In this document: positions 9,116 to 17,066 of the stretch, piece after piece
Layout of the letters: each line of letters opens with the position of its first letter
How positions within the stretch are numbered: position 1 is the first letter of the stretch
DNA from: JBBATK01 sp040398805
Lineage (GTDB): Bacteria; Bacteroidota; Ignavibacteria; Kapaibacteriales; NICIL-2
Direction: 5' to 3'
Assembly (NCBI GenBank): GCA_040398805.1
Contig: JBBATK010000004.1
Location: 108,547-172,546, forward strand
Length of the DNA stretch: 64,000 nt
Notes under the pieces: generated by a model
What the model saw: the letters and a program-made list of their open reading frames with translations, nothing else
Database searches by the model: none
What the model was told of the DNA's origin: nothing
Program-made: the position numbers and the translations under genes

Positions 9116-11602
9116 ATGAAAAAGCTGTTCTTCATACTCGTTCTCACCGTGGCGGCATCCATGTCCGCCGTCGCTCAGCAACGATATGTGTCCGCCGCGC
9201 AGTTCCTGTATCCGGCGAAAACGTCCGTTCCGGGATTGGCCTCGAATGCGGCGTCCGCGCGTGCGTTCGACTATAGCGCCCAGGATGCACGGGCCGTATT
9301 CCAGTCGACCTCGAATGTCTTGTCTGTAGCGGATTTTCCCATCGGCATGAACGAGACCGGCACGTTGGAGCTGAAGGAACGTCCGTCGGTATTCGACGGC
9401 GAGACTCGCGCCTACAAGATGGTGGGCGGAAAGAAAATCGAAATTCGTCTCCCGGCTTCGCGCACCTACAGCGGCACGATCCGCGGTGAGTACGGGTCCA
9501 AAGTCATTCTCATTTCGACCGACGACGATGTGTATGTGTCCCTCGAGCGTTCGAGCGGAACCATGTTGCAGATAGCCCCTGCGAACACAAAGAAGAACAC
9601 ACTGATACTTCAAGACAACTCCCGCGGAGCCACCTCCTCGTTCTCCTGTGGCTTCGAGAATCTTCCTGATGCCCGTCAGCCCATGCCGAATGCGGATGCC
9701 ATGCGTTCCATGAAGGGCTCTGTTTTGCAAGCAACCGACCAGCGTGAGGCGCTCGTTGCCATCGAAACGGATAGGTTCCTTTGGACGAGAATGGGCAAGG
9801 ATGAGGCGAAGATCACCCGATACTTGTACACCATCTTCGCAACCGTGAGCTGGATCTATGAGCGTGAAGCGAACGTGTCCTTTGTCCTCGGAACCATCAT
9901 CATCCACACCGACACCGATCCCGATCCGTACACGGAAAATGCCAATGGCGACATCGGCGCTCTGCTGGCCGAGTTCTCCGCGAACTGGCGCGCGAACTAC
10001 GGAACCGTCAAGCGGAACTTAGCCGTTCTGTTTACCGTTCCCGGGAAGACGGACGTCGGTGGTATCGCCTACCTGGCCACCTTGTGTACCACCAGAGGCT
10101 TTGCCGCGTGCGGGATCCAAACGAACAGTGTCCTTCCGACGCAAGGATACCAATGGGATGCCTTCGTGACGGCGCACGAGGTAGGACACATCTTCGGTGC
10201 GAAACACACGCATGCGTGCGATTGGGGTCCCCCTCTTGACTCCTGCGTCAGCACCTCTGGTTCCATCCCTATCGGCGACGCATGCTGGAACGGGACGCCG
10301 AAGCCTTCCAAGGGTAGCATCATGAGCTACTGTCACTTGATGTTCCCGCCGCCGCGCTACACCTTCCTTGACCAGGTAGCAGCCGTGGTCCGCGCCGGTG
10401 CCGAGCGCACAGGATGTTTGAAGCCTCCCGTGAACGCCACGGTGAAGGTCACGCAGCCCATCGGTGGTGCGGACCAGATCATTCGCAGCGACACCGGGGT
10501 TTCCATCGAGTGGACCAGTACGAGAGTGACGAATGTCAACATCGAATACAGCCTTGATGCCGGTAAAACGTTCACCCCTATCGAGTCGGCCGTCAATCTT
10601 CCTGCAACCGACCGTTTTTATAAATGGATGCCGCCGGCGGGTGTCCGTTCGACTCAGGCGATGATCCGCGTCTTCTCCACCGCCAGTGCGGCGGTTGCCG
10701 ATACTTCGTATGCGACGTTCACGCTCGGAGCCCCGTCTTTGACCCTCAAGTCCTTGTTGGGCGGCGAGCGCATCGGTAGGAATACAAACGAGACTATCAG
10801 CTGGGAGAGGACGTTCCTCTCACGGAACCGCCTCGAGTTCTCGGCAACAGGAACGGATCCGTGGACGACCGTCTTGCCGGATACGACGTTGTTGCAATTC
10901 TCCTGGAAGGTTCCCGATGTCGAAGCATCAGCGGCTCGTCTCCGCGTGGTCGGTGGTATGAATAATTCCATTCTTTCCATGAGCGGACCGTTCGCCATCG
11001 GTACTCCGGTGCTGAAGCTCCTCGGTCCGGTGCAAGGCGACAGCGCCTGCGTCGGTGGAAAGTACTCGATCAAATGGCAGAGCGACTTCGTCCGTGCGAT
11101 AGATATCCGCTACTCACGGAACAACGGTACGTCGTATCCTATCAATCAGAGCATCGCTGCGAATTACGATGCCACCACACAATCGTTCGTGTGGACGGTT
11201 CCCACGGGTAGGAATTCCGATAGCGCCATGATCCGCGTGACGAACCTGGCGGATCCCAGCCAAGTGGTGGTGTCCGGACGTTTCTCCATCCGCGTGTGCC
11301 AGGGTGTGAACTCTGTCGGTGAGACGTCCGAGATGAACGGACTTCGCATCGCGCGGATTTTTCCGGCACCGGTCACGGACGTCATCGGCCTGTCCATCGA
11401 GAACAACCGTGGTGTCTCGACGTTTGCAGAAGTGTCCATCGTCGCTGCAGACGGACGCACCGTCGGCACATATCCGCTTGAGCTCATCTCGGGCAATCAG
11501 AAGCATAGCATCCCGGCTACGGATCTGTCCTCGGGTGCCTACATCCTGCTCCTTCGCGCTCAGGGAACGGAATTGTCCTTGCCGTTTGTCGTGGCTCGGT
11601 AA
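9116..11602 (+). CDS. Secreted reprolysin-like metalloprotease with T9SS sorting domain
   Basis: An 828-residue exported protease. A signal peptide (first ~20 residues, cleavage near AVAQQ) and a propeptide-like region precede a metzincin catalytic domain with the zinc site HEVGHIFGAKH starting at H354 and the met-turn SIMSYCH. Several cysteines flank the site, as in adamalysin/reprolysin-like bacterial enzymes. Three beta-sandwich repeats follow (about residues 440-730, each containing an 'I.W.S'-type strand and ending in an 'RV' strand). The last ~85 residues form a T9SS type A sorting domain (FPAPVTD...LSSGAYILLLRAQG...VVAR). It should be released or surface-attached through the type IX system. 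A strong terminator follows. Confidence 0.88.
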   Translation: MKKLFFILVLTVAASMSAVAQQRYVSAAQFLYPAKTSVPGLASNAASARAFDYSAQDARAVFQSTSNVLSVADFPIGMNETGTLELKERPSVFDGETRAYKMVGGKKIEIRLPASRTYSGTIRGEYGSKVILISTDDDVYVSLERSSGTMLQIAPANTKKNTLILQDNSRGATSSFSCGFENLPDARQPMPNADAMRSMKGSVLQATDQREALVAIETDRFLWTRMGKDEAKITRYLYTIFATVSWIYEREANVSFVLGTIIIHTDTDPDPYTENANGDIGALLAEFSANWRANYGTVKRNLAVLFTVPGKTDVGGIAYLATLCTTRGFAACGIQTNSVLPTQGYQWDAFVTAHEVGHIFGAKHTHACDWGPPLDSCVSTSGSIPIGDACWNGTPKPSKGSIMSYCHLMFPPPRYTFLDQVAAVVRAGAERTGCLKPPVNATVKVTQPIGGADQIIRSDTGVSIEWTSTRVTNVNIEYSLDAGKTFTPIESAVNLPATDRFYKWMPPAGVRSTQAMIRVFSTASAAVADTSYATFTLGAPSLTLKSLLGGERIGRNTNETISWERTFLSRNRLEFSATGTDPWTTVLPDTTLLQFSWKVPDVEASAARLRVVGGMNNSILSMSGPFAIGTPVLKLLGPVQGDSACVGGKYSIKWQSDFVRAIDIRYSRNNGTSYPINQSIAANYDATTQSFVWTVPTGRNSDSAMIRVTNLADPSQVVVSGRFSIRVCQGVNSVGETSEMNGLRIARIFPAPVTDVIGLSIENNRGVSTFAEVSIVAADGRTVGTYPLELISGNQKHSIPATDLSSGAYILLLRAQGTELSLPFVVAR

Positions 11603-11622
11603 GAGCCGCAGGTTGACCTCTC

Positions 11623-11668
11623 AAGAGTCTGCTCCGAATCGTTCGTAGCAGACTCTTTTCTTTTTTTC
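11623..11668 (+). terminator. Rho-independent terminator after the metalloprotease gene
   Basis: An 11-bp perfect stem (arms 11623-11633 and 11647-11657, core AGAGTCTGCT/AGCAGACTCT) with a 13-base loop is followed by a T-rich tract to 11668. The T-tract ends 1-2 bases before the ATG of the next gene. Confidence 0.85.
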
Positions 11669-11669
11669 T

Positions 11670-12725
11670 ATGAAGTTCTTACAAAACACCATCGTCCGAG
11701 TCGCCGCAACGCTGCTCGTCTTCTGCCTCGGACTTGGTGCCACGCTTTGGCTTGCGGAGGTCGATGTCCGTGTGCTCGTGGAGCGATTCATGGCAACGCG
11801 ATACGGCTTGGCCTTGCTGTCGATCCCGATCGTCTTCCTGTCGCACCTTATGCGTGCGTGGCGCTGGCAGATCCTTCTTGCGCCAATAAGAAGCCGGGTC
11901 CCGATTTTTAATCTCTTCTCAGCCGTCATGGTGGGATATGCCGCTAACAACATCCTTCCGCGTAGCGGGGAGGTGCTGCGCCCGTATGTCCTCCATCGTC
12001 GCGAAGGATTACCGCTCTCCGGATGTGTGGCATCCGTTCTTGTGGAGCGCTTCATCGATGTCGTGAATCTCTTGCTCTTCCTTGCCTTGGCACTCTTCGT
12101 CGTCGGCGAACGCCTTCAGCAGGTGGTGCCGGGAGCAGATCTTCCGCGCATCATCAATTCCGTTGCGATCAGCAGTCTGGTGCTGCTCGTCGTCCTCGTC
12201 GTCTTCGCTGCGACCACGTTCGTCGAGTCCGTTCTCCGTGCCATCATCGCTCCCTTCGCCAAGAACGGGTGGCTGAAGGTTGAGAGCGCGATCGCCTCGT
12301 TCAAAAGCGGACTGCGCATCATCCAACGTCCGAGCGAGTACCCGAAACTCCTCGTCCAGTCCCTCATGATCTGGATTCTGTACATTCTGCCCGTGTTCGT
12401 GATGTGCAAGGCATTCCCCACAGAGTCACTGCAGTCCCGAACCTTTCTCGATGCAAGCATCATCCTGCTGGTCATGGCCATAGCGACCACGCTGACGCCA
12501 CCCGTACCCGGCGGATTCATCGTCATCCCGGCCATGCTTGCCGGTGCGCTCATTCCCTTGTTCGGCTGCACGCGCGAGGATGCCGCCGCCTATGCATTCC
12601 TTACCTTCATGCTGAACTACATTCCCGTGACCATCCTCGGCGGCGTCTTCATGCTCAGGGAGCAGGTGCAGCCGGGAGAGGAAACGGAAGCGGGATCGGA
12701 ACCGAGGGAAGGAAAGAGACCTTAG
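11670..12725 (+). CDS. Lysylphosphatidylglycerol synthase TM region-like (flippase-type) membrane protein
   Basis: A 351-residue polytopic membrane protein with about 8 hydrophobic segments, matching the 'lysylphosphatidylglycerol synthase transmembrane region' (UPF0104/DUF2156-less) family. Diagnostic motifs are RAWRWQILL, the MVGYAANNILPRSGEVLRP stretch and a VLVERFIDV helix start. Such proteins lack the aminoacyl-transferase domain of MprF and are thought to move or handle lipids; the substrate here is unknown. The ATG follows directly on the T-tract of the preceding terminator and has no ribosome binding site, so the promoter must lie inside or upstream of that terminator. The stop codon overlaps that of convergent recX. 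Confidence 0.82.
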   Translation: MKFLQNTIVRVAATLLVFCLGLGATLWLAEVDVRVLVERFMATRYGLALLSIPIVFLSHLMRAWRWQILLAPIRSRVPIFNLFSAVMVGYAANNILPRSGEVLRPYVLHRREGLPLSGCVASVLVERFIDVVNLLLFLALALFVVGERLQQVVPGADLPRIINSVAISSLVLLVVLVVFAATTFVESVLRAIIAPFAKNGWLKVESAIASFKSGLRIIQRPSEYPKLLVQSLMIWILYILPVFVMCKAFPTESLQSRTFLDASIILLVMAIATTLTPPVPGGFIVIPAMLAGALIPLFGCTREDAAAYAFLTFMLNYIPVTILGGVFMLREQVQPGEETEAGSEPREGKRP

Positions 12726-13420
12726 ACCGTGGGTTCGTCCCACTCTTGATCGCCTGTGGCGAAAACCCTTGCCATGACTGCGCGGATGACATCCCACGCA
12801 AAGCCGCGTCGTTGTAGGAAGGAAATGACCGCCGCTCGCTGCTTCTCCGGCGTTCGGTACGCAACCGCCCGTTGCTTCTTGATCGCCGCCTCCAGGGCGA
12901 TGCGCGAAACATCATCCTGCGAGAAGCTCGATCGGACCGCCTCGTCGGCGATTTCCCGTTTCACGCCCTTACGAACGAGGTCGGCGCGTAAGCGCGATGG
13001 TGACAGCGAGCGCAACGTGAGTGCATCACGTACGTACATGCGCGCAAAGGCTTCATCGTCGACGAGCCCGAACTCCCGACAGAACTCGATCGCCTCGTCG
13101 ATTTCGTCCTCCGCGTACTCTTTCTTCGCCAAACGGTCCCGGATTTGTCTCTCGGTTCTCGGCTTGAACGACACATAGGCGAACGCCAGTTGCCGTATGC
13201 GTTGGCGTCGCTTGTCCGACAGCAGCAATGCCGCGGTCTCGTCTGTGAGATGCATCCCCTTGGTCACCCGATATCTCGAAATGATATCGATATGAACCTG
13301 CACGGCGAACTCTCCATCCACAAAGACGTTGATCCGTTCCGGTTTGCGTTTGGAGGCGACCAGTTGCGTCACTGTTCCCAGCTTCACCGGAGTCGTCTGT
13401 TTGGTGCGACGGCTCTTCAT
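12722..13420 (-). CDS. recX: Regulatory protein RecX
   Basis: Binds RecA filaments and modulates recombinase activity. The 232 residues contain the three-helix RecX repeats, including AFAYVSFKPRTERQIRDRL and FGLVDDEAFARMYVRDAL-type segments. I chose the ATG at 13420; the open frame continues 15 codons upstream, but that part encodes a phenylalanine-rich stretch derived from the recA terminator. It lies directly downstream of recA on the same strand, the usual arrangement, with a terminator between them. Its TAA (12722-12724) overlaps the TAG of the convergent membrane-protein gene (12723-12725). Confidence 0.9.
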   Translation of the reverse strand: MKSRRTKQTTPVKLGTVTQLVASKRKPERINVFVDGEFAVQVHIDIISRYRVTKGMHLTDETAALLLSDKRRQRIRQLAFAYVSFKPRTERQIRDRLAKKEYAEDEIDEAIEFCREFGLVDDEAFARMYVRDALTLRSLSPSRLRADLVRKGVKREIADEAVRSSFSQDDVSRIALEAAIKKQRAVAYRTPEKQRAAVISFLQRRGFAWDVIRAVMARVFATGDQEWDEPTV

Positions 13421-13429
13421 GATCTGACG

Positions 13430-13470
13430 AAAAAAAAAACGGCAATGAAACCGACGTGGTCCCACTGCCG
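13430..13470 (-). terminator. Rho-independent terminator between recA and recX
   Basis: On the minus strand CGGCAGTG (13470-13463) pairs with CATTGCCG (13447-13440) with one G-T pair, followed by ten T residues (13439-13430). It ends just upstream of recX, so recX is probably expressed by read-through or from its own promoter. Confidence 0.75.
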
Positions 13471-13489
13471 CTATCAGGTAGTTGGCATG

Positions 13490-14557
13490 TTACTTGGTTT
13501 CTGCGGCACTCATTCCGAGCTTGACTCGGACCTCTTTCTCCAGACGGGTCAGGACCTCAGGATTGTCCTGTAGCATCTTCCGCAAACCATCGCGACCTTG
13601 GACGCGGTCTTCACCATACGCGAACCACGATCCGCTGCGGTTGACGATGCCGTGCTCGACGGCGACATCGATCATATCACCGACCTTCGAGATACCCTCG
13701 TTGTACATGATATCGAACTCGCACTCCTTGAACGGAGGAGCGACCTTGTTCTTGACGATCTTCGCGCGGACACGGTTACCGATGATATCCGTACCATCCT
13801 TGATGACATCCTTGCGACGGATATCGATACGTACCGAAGCGTAGTATTTCAACGCGTTGCCGCCTGTCGTCGTTTCCGGATTGCCGTACACGACACCGAT
13901 CTTGCTGCGCAATTGATTCGTGAAGATGACGACCGCGTTCGAACGACCGATGACGCTTTGCAGTTTGCGCATGGCCTGCGACATCAATCTGGCCTGCGAG
14001 CCCATCTGCGCATCGCCCATTTCGCCTTCGATCTCCACGCGCGGCGTAAGCGCTGCCACAGAGTCGACGACGATGACATCGATGGCACCGCTGCGCACGA
14101 GCGTCTCGACAATCTCCAGCGCCTGCTCGCCGAACTCCGGTTGGGAGAGCAAGAGGTTGTCCAGGTCCACGCCGAGCCGTTGCGCATATGTCATGTCAAG
14201 AGCATGTTCCGTATCGACAATCGCGGCGAGTCCGCCATGACGTTGCGCCTCGGCGATCACCTGAAGACAGACGGTGGTCTTACCGGACGACTCCGGTCCG
14301 TAGATCTCGACGATACGTCCGCGAGGAAATCCGCCTACACCGATAGCCGCATCCAGCGAGATGCAACCGGTGGAAATGGCTTCCACTTGTAACGGGTTTG
14401 CGTCGCTCAGACGCAGGATGCTACCCTTACCGTGCTGCTTTTCGATCTGTTCAATTGCGCTGAGAGCGATTTTCAATTTCTGTGCATCCGGTTTGGAAAG
14501 GTCCGCCTTTTGAGCGGCCGCACCGGGAGCTTTTTCTACTTTCTTGTCGTCTGCCAT
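13490..14557 (-). CDS. recA: Recombinase RecA
   Basis: ATP-dependent strand-exchange protein of homologous recombination and the SOS response. The protein has 355 residues. The Walker A motif GPESSGKT spans residues 87-94, and the Walker B strand DVIVVDSVAAL and the loop-2 region TNQLRSKIGVVYGNPETTTGG are intact. The ATG at 14557 has a strong ribosome binding site (CGGAGGAATC directly upstream), so I reject the 28-codon extension. A short lysine/alanine-rich leader precedes the core, and the C-terminus is short. recX follows downstream. No clear LexA box is seen in the upstream region. Confidence 0.97.
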   Translation of the reverse strand: MADDKKVEKAPGAAAQKADLSKPDAQKLKIALSAIEQIEKQHGKGSILRLSDANPLQVEAISTGCISLDAAIGVGGFPRGRIVEIYGPESSGKTTVCLQVIAEAQRHGGLAAIVDTEHALDMTYAQRLGVDLDNLLLSQPEFGEQALEIVETLVRSGAIDVIVVDSVAALTPRVEIEGEMGDAQMGSQARLMSQAMRKLQSVIGRSNAVVIFTNQLRSKIGVVYGNPETTTGGNALKYYASVRIDIRRKDVIKDGTDIIGNRVRAKIVKNKVAPPFKECEFDIMYNEGISKVGDMIDVAVEHGIVNRSGSWFAYGEDRVQGRDGLRKMLQDNPEVLTRLEKEVRVKLGMSAAETK

Positions 14558-14610
14558 GATTCCTCCGTAGTGACGAGATGGGATATAATGAATGCGTGAA
14601 GAGAGGGGAG

Positions 14611-14644
14611 CAAAATAGAGCACGCCGTTGTCGCGAAGCAACAG
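14611..14644 (-). promoter_or_regulatory. Candidate promoter of recA
   Basis: On the minus strand CTGTTG (14644-14639) lies 20-21 bases upstream of CTATTTTG (14618-14611), close to the Bacteroidota -33 TTG / -7 TAnnTTTG pattern but one base short in the -7 element. The distance to the recA ATG is about 54 bases. Confidence 0.35.
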
Positions 14645-14665
14645 AAGCGGGGCTATGTTGAAAAC

Positions 14666-14699
14666 AAAAAACGGTCGAACGAAAGTTCGACCGTTTTTT
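14666..14699. terminator. Bidirectional terminator downstream of rplS
   Basis: A perfect 15-bp inverted repeat (arms 14666-14680 and 14685-14699) with a GAAA loop, core CGGTCGAAC/GTTCGACCG, bounded by six A and six T residues. It follows rplS on the minus strand and can act in both directions. Confidence 0.9.
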
Positions 14700-14721
14700 G
14701 ATGCTTTGGATACGCGGGCGA

Positions 14722-15111
14722 TCAGCTTTGGCGCAGCTTCTGACGGACCTTCTTGTCGCTCATTCCACGCAAATAGTACAGCTTCGCGCGACGGACATGA
14801 CCGTTACGATCCACGCTGATACCCTGGATGTTCGGGGAATGGAGAGGGAAGATACGCTCGACACCGACGCCGTTGGAGATCTTGCGCACACGGAAGGTCG
14901 CGTTCGATCCGCCGCCACGACGAGCGATACAGATACCCGTGAAATTCTGGATACGCTCTTTCTCACCTTCAACGACCCGTACAGCTACGGTCAGGGTGTC
15001 GCCGGGGCCGAAGCTCGGTGTTTGACGGGCGTTGTCACCGTCTTTGGTTTTGCGGACCTCTTGCATGTTGGCAATGGTCATCTGTTCAATCATCTGCACT
15101 TTCGGATGCAT
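14722..15111 (-). CDS. rplS: 50S ribosomal protein L19
   Basis: bL19 of the large ribosomal subunit, located at the 30S-50S interface. The 129 residues from the ATG at 15111 include the family signature around FGPGDTL, the RIQNFTGICIARRGGG strand and FPLHSPNI, and the C-terminal VRRAKLYYLRG. The 14-codon upstream extension has no support. It is a single-gene unit here: the usual partners rpsP, rimM and trmD are absent. A well-formed promoter lies at 15169-15200, and a strong terminator follows, so it is transcribed on its own. Confidence 0.96.
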   Translation of the reverse strand: MHPKVQMIEQMTIANMQEVRKTKDGDNARQTPSFGPGDTLTVAVRVVEGEKERIQNFTGICIARRGGGSNATFRVRKISNGVGVERIFPLHSPNIQGISVDRNGHVRRAKLYYLRGMSDKKVRQKLRQS

Positions 15112-15148
15112 CACAGTCTCCGTTTGGAATAAAATTTTCACCGTTGGG

Positions 15149-15166
15149 GTCACCGTTCAGGGTGAC
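15149..15166 (-). other. Hairpin in the rplS 5' leader
   Basis: GTCACC/GGTGAC arms (15149-15154, 15161-15166) with a 6-base loop sit at the predicted 5' end of the rplS transcript, just after the promoter's -7 element. This could be a stabilising or regulatory leader structure; no known leader family is claimed. Confidence 0.35.
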
Positions 15167-15168
15167 TG

Positions 15169-15200
15169 CAAAGATACGACACGACAGGGGAATAACCAAA
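15169..15200 (-). promoter_or_regulatory. Bacteroidota-type promoter of rplS
   Basis: On the minus strand TTTG (15200-15197), a 20-base spacer, then TATCTTTG (15176-15169), matching -33 TTTG and -7 TAnnTTTG exactly. Predicted initiation is near 15162, giving a leader of about 50 bases before the rplS ATG. Confidence 0.7.
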
Positions 15201-15349
15201 GATCGACGCAATTCCTCGTGGGAGACGGCGCTCGAAACATGAGTAGGGAGAAATCGTTCCGGCGACGCCCGTGGAGGCTACGGGAACAGGACCACCAGGG
15301 AAAGGTCGTCAAACGACAATCGTTTCATCGCTGCCGATGCGCGGGAACG

Positions 15350-16378
15350 TCAAAAGGCCGCGGTGAGCGAGAGGTGGTGTGTTATTCCGGAAACGGAGGT
15401 GACGGACGAGGTCACGCCGTAATCCACACAAACATTGAAGGGTAACTCATCGGCAAGGAATTTGTAGCTCACGCCACCGGCAAGCGAGCGCAGGGGAGCG
15501 ATGACCGCCGTACCCGCATCGTCACCGACGACGGCCACACCACCGCGAATGGCGAACACCTCGGTCATTGCGTATTCGCTTCCGACGGTGATCGTGGGAA
15601 AGGTGGCACCACGGTTTATCACCGTTTCCAGTGTCAAGAGAAGATACGTGGGCGACGGTGAGAAGATGGTGTCCATCGATCCCAACGAGGAGGAGCGCGT
15701 GACGAATTGCTCTTCCGACGTGGCTATCTCCGTGCTGATTCCAGCGCGGACGCTCCATGGTAGCGCGTCGCGCGTGAGCGTGCTGTTGTTCCATGAGATC
15801 GAGCCGATGTTCTTTGCCGTGATACCGCACACGAAACTCCGTCCGAAAGGGATACGGGCTCCGAGGTCGAAGGCGAAACCTGAACCACGATGGCTATCTC
15901 CGGAAACCTGACTCTCGAGGTATTTGGCGGTGGCTCCGATGGATGCGGATGCTATCGACACACCCAGGCCTGCTTGAGCGGTGTACGTGGTGTAGGTAGA
16001 GGTTCCGAGCGTGTTCCCGGCGGCGTCCGTTCGTGTGAATTCGCCTCCGTTGTACATGGCCAGTCCAACACCGAGACCGACGTTGTGGGAGAGGTTGTGC
16101 GCAGCGGAGAGAAGGGTGATGGAACGGGAAAGGCCGAGCATGCTGTGCGAGGTGCTGACGAGAGGTTGTTCCGCCAGTCCGGAGAGTGCTGCGGGATTGA
16201 CGAACACGGCGTTCGGCTCATTCACAGCCGACGTGTAGGCACCGGACAGACCCGCTGCACGTGCACCGTAGGTTCTTAGTAGAACGAGCGTGGAATAACC
16301 GCTTGATTGACCTTGAGCGAACGACTCTGCCATGAGAAGACAGAGCAGGATGAGGGATGAAACGAGGTTCCTGGGCAT
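15350..16378 (-). CDS. PorV/PorQ-family outer-membrane beta-barrel protein
   Basis: A 342-residue protein with a signal peptide (first ~21 residues, cleavage near SFAQG). The N-terminal motif TYGARAAGLSGAYTSAVNEP followed by NPAALSGL is typical of the UPF0164/PorV/PorQ barrels, and the remainder alternates amphipathic strands and ends in a terminal aromatic residue (AAF), as in outer-membrane barrels. PorV-type proteins shuttle or anchor T9SS cargo; others of the family have unknown roles. Its neighbours upstream on the same strand include a small protein with a T9SS-like tail, consistent with a secretion-related role, though the exact one is uncertain. Confidence 0.75.
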   Translation of the reverse strand: MPRNLVSSLILLCLLMAESFAQGQSSGYSTLVLLRTYGARAAGLSGAYTSAVNEPNAVFVNPAALSGLAEQPLVSTSHSMLGLSRSITLLSAAHNLSHNVGLGVGLAMYNGGEFTRTDAAGNTLGTSTYTTYTAQAGLGVSIASASIGATAKYLESQVSGDSHRGSGFAFDLGARIPFGRSFVCGITAKNIGSISWNNSTLTRDALPWSVRAGISTEIATSEEQFVTRSSSLGSMDTIFSPSPTYLLLTLETVINRGATFPTITVGSEYAMTEVFAIRGGVAVVGDDAGTAVIAPLRSLAGGVSYKFLADELPFNVCVDYGVTSSVTSVSGITHHLSLTAAF

Positions 16379-16429
16379 GGGTCAACGTCCTTGTTGGCGC
16401 TTTCGGTTGCTCCTGCAGTCCGTGTCCGA

Positions 16430-16924
16430 TTAGCGCGATATCACGATTCGAATAGCCGATCGAAAATTGCTCCCCTGAGCAGCCACAATATACACTCCGT
16501 TCGGTATGTCGCGGATGGTATACACGGCCTCTTTCATATCGCCCTCGCTGAAGGTGGCGCGGTCGAGATCCTTCACCTTCTTGCCAAGAATGTTATACAC
16601 GGCGATCTCGACGACCTGCTCCTCTGTGAGGGTCAGCCACAGCTTGAGCTGATTGTTGTCGTCCGACAATGAGTATGCCTTGATGGACGACTCTTTACGG
16701 GTACTGTCGGAGAAGGATCGGGGTGCCACGGTACGCTTCTGCACTTCGTAGGCAGGTCCGGAGGAGGTACCCTGAACGGCATGGAATTCGTTGCCACCAG
16801 TGCGGGCCACAAACGAGAGGCGCTGCGCCAGTTCTACAGGACGTATAAGCGTCTGGGCGCTGACGTTCGCCGCGAGAATGCTCACGATCACCAAAACGAT
16901 ATGTAAAGAAAGTCGCTTACGCAT
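16430..16924 (-). CDS. Small secreted protein with T9SS type A-like C-terminal domain
   Basis: A 164-residue protein. The ATG at 16924 gives a signal peptide (MRKRLSLHIVLVIVSILAANVSAQ). After a short, unstructured middle, the last ~90 residues follow the T9SS sorting-domain pattern: a run of beta strands with VEIAVYNILGKKVKDL, then an 'IPNGVYIV' strand and a final 'IRIVISR'. There is almost no cargo domain, which is unusual for a T9SS substrate; it may have a structural or assembly role. The upstream 28-codon extension is rejected because it would bury the signal peptide. It lies between the PorV-like and TPR genes. Confidence 0.7.
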   Translation of the reverse strand: MRKRLSLHIVLVIVSILAANVSAQTLIRPVELAQRLSFVARTGGNEFHAVQGTSSGPAYEVQKRTVAPRSFSDSTRKESSIKAYSLSDDNNQLKLWLTLTEEQVVEIAVYNILGKKVKDLDRATFSEGDMKEAVYTIRDIPNGVYIVAAQGSNFRSAIRIVISR

Positions 16925-17066
16925 ACGATCCGGAAGTTTCGGAGCGGTGGAATGCTCGTGACTTTGACGAACACTGCCCCATCTCCGGTTGCAATATAGA
17001 CGATTCACGCGCCTCGCGTTTCACTGCGGTTACTGATCGCGTCATGATTAACATGGTTTAACGTGC

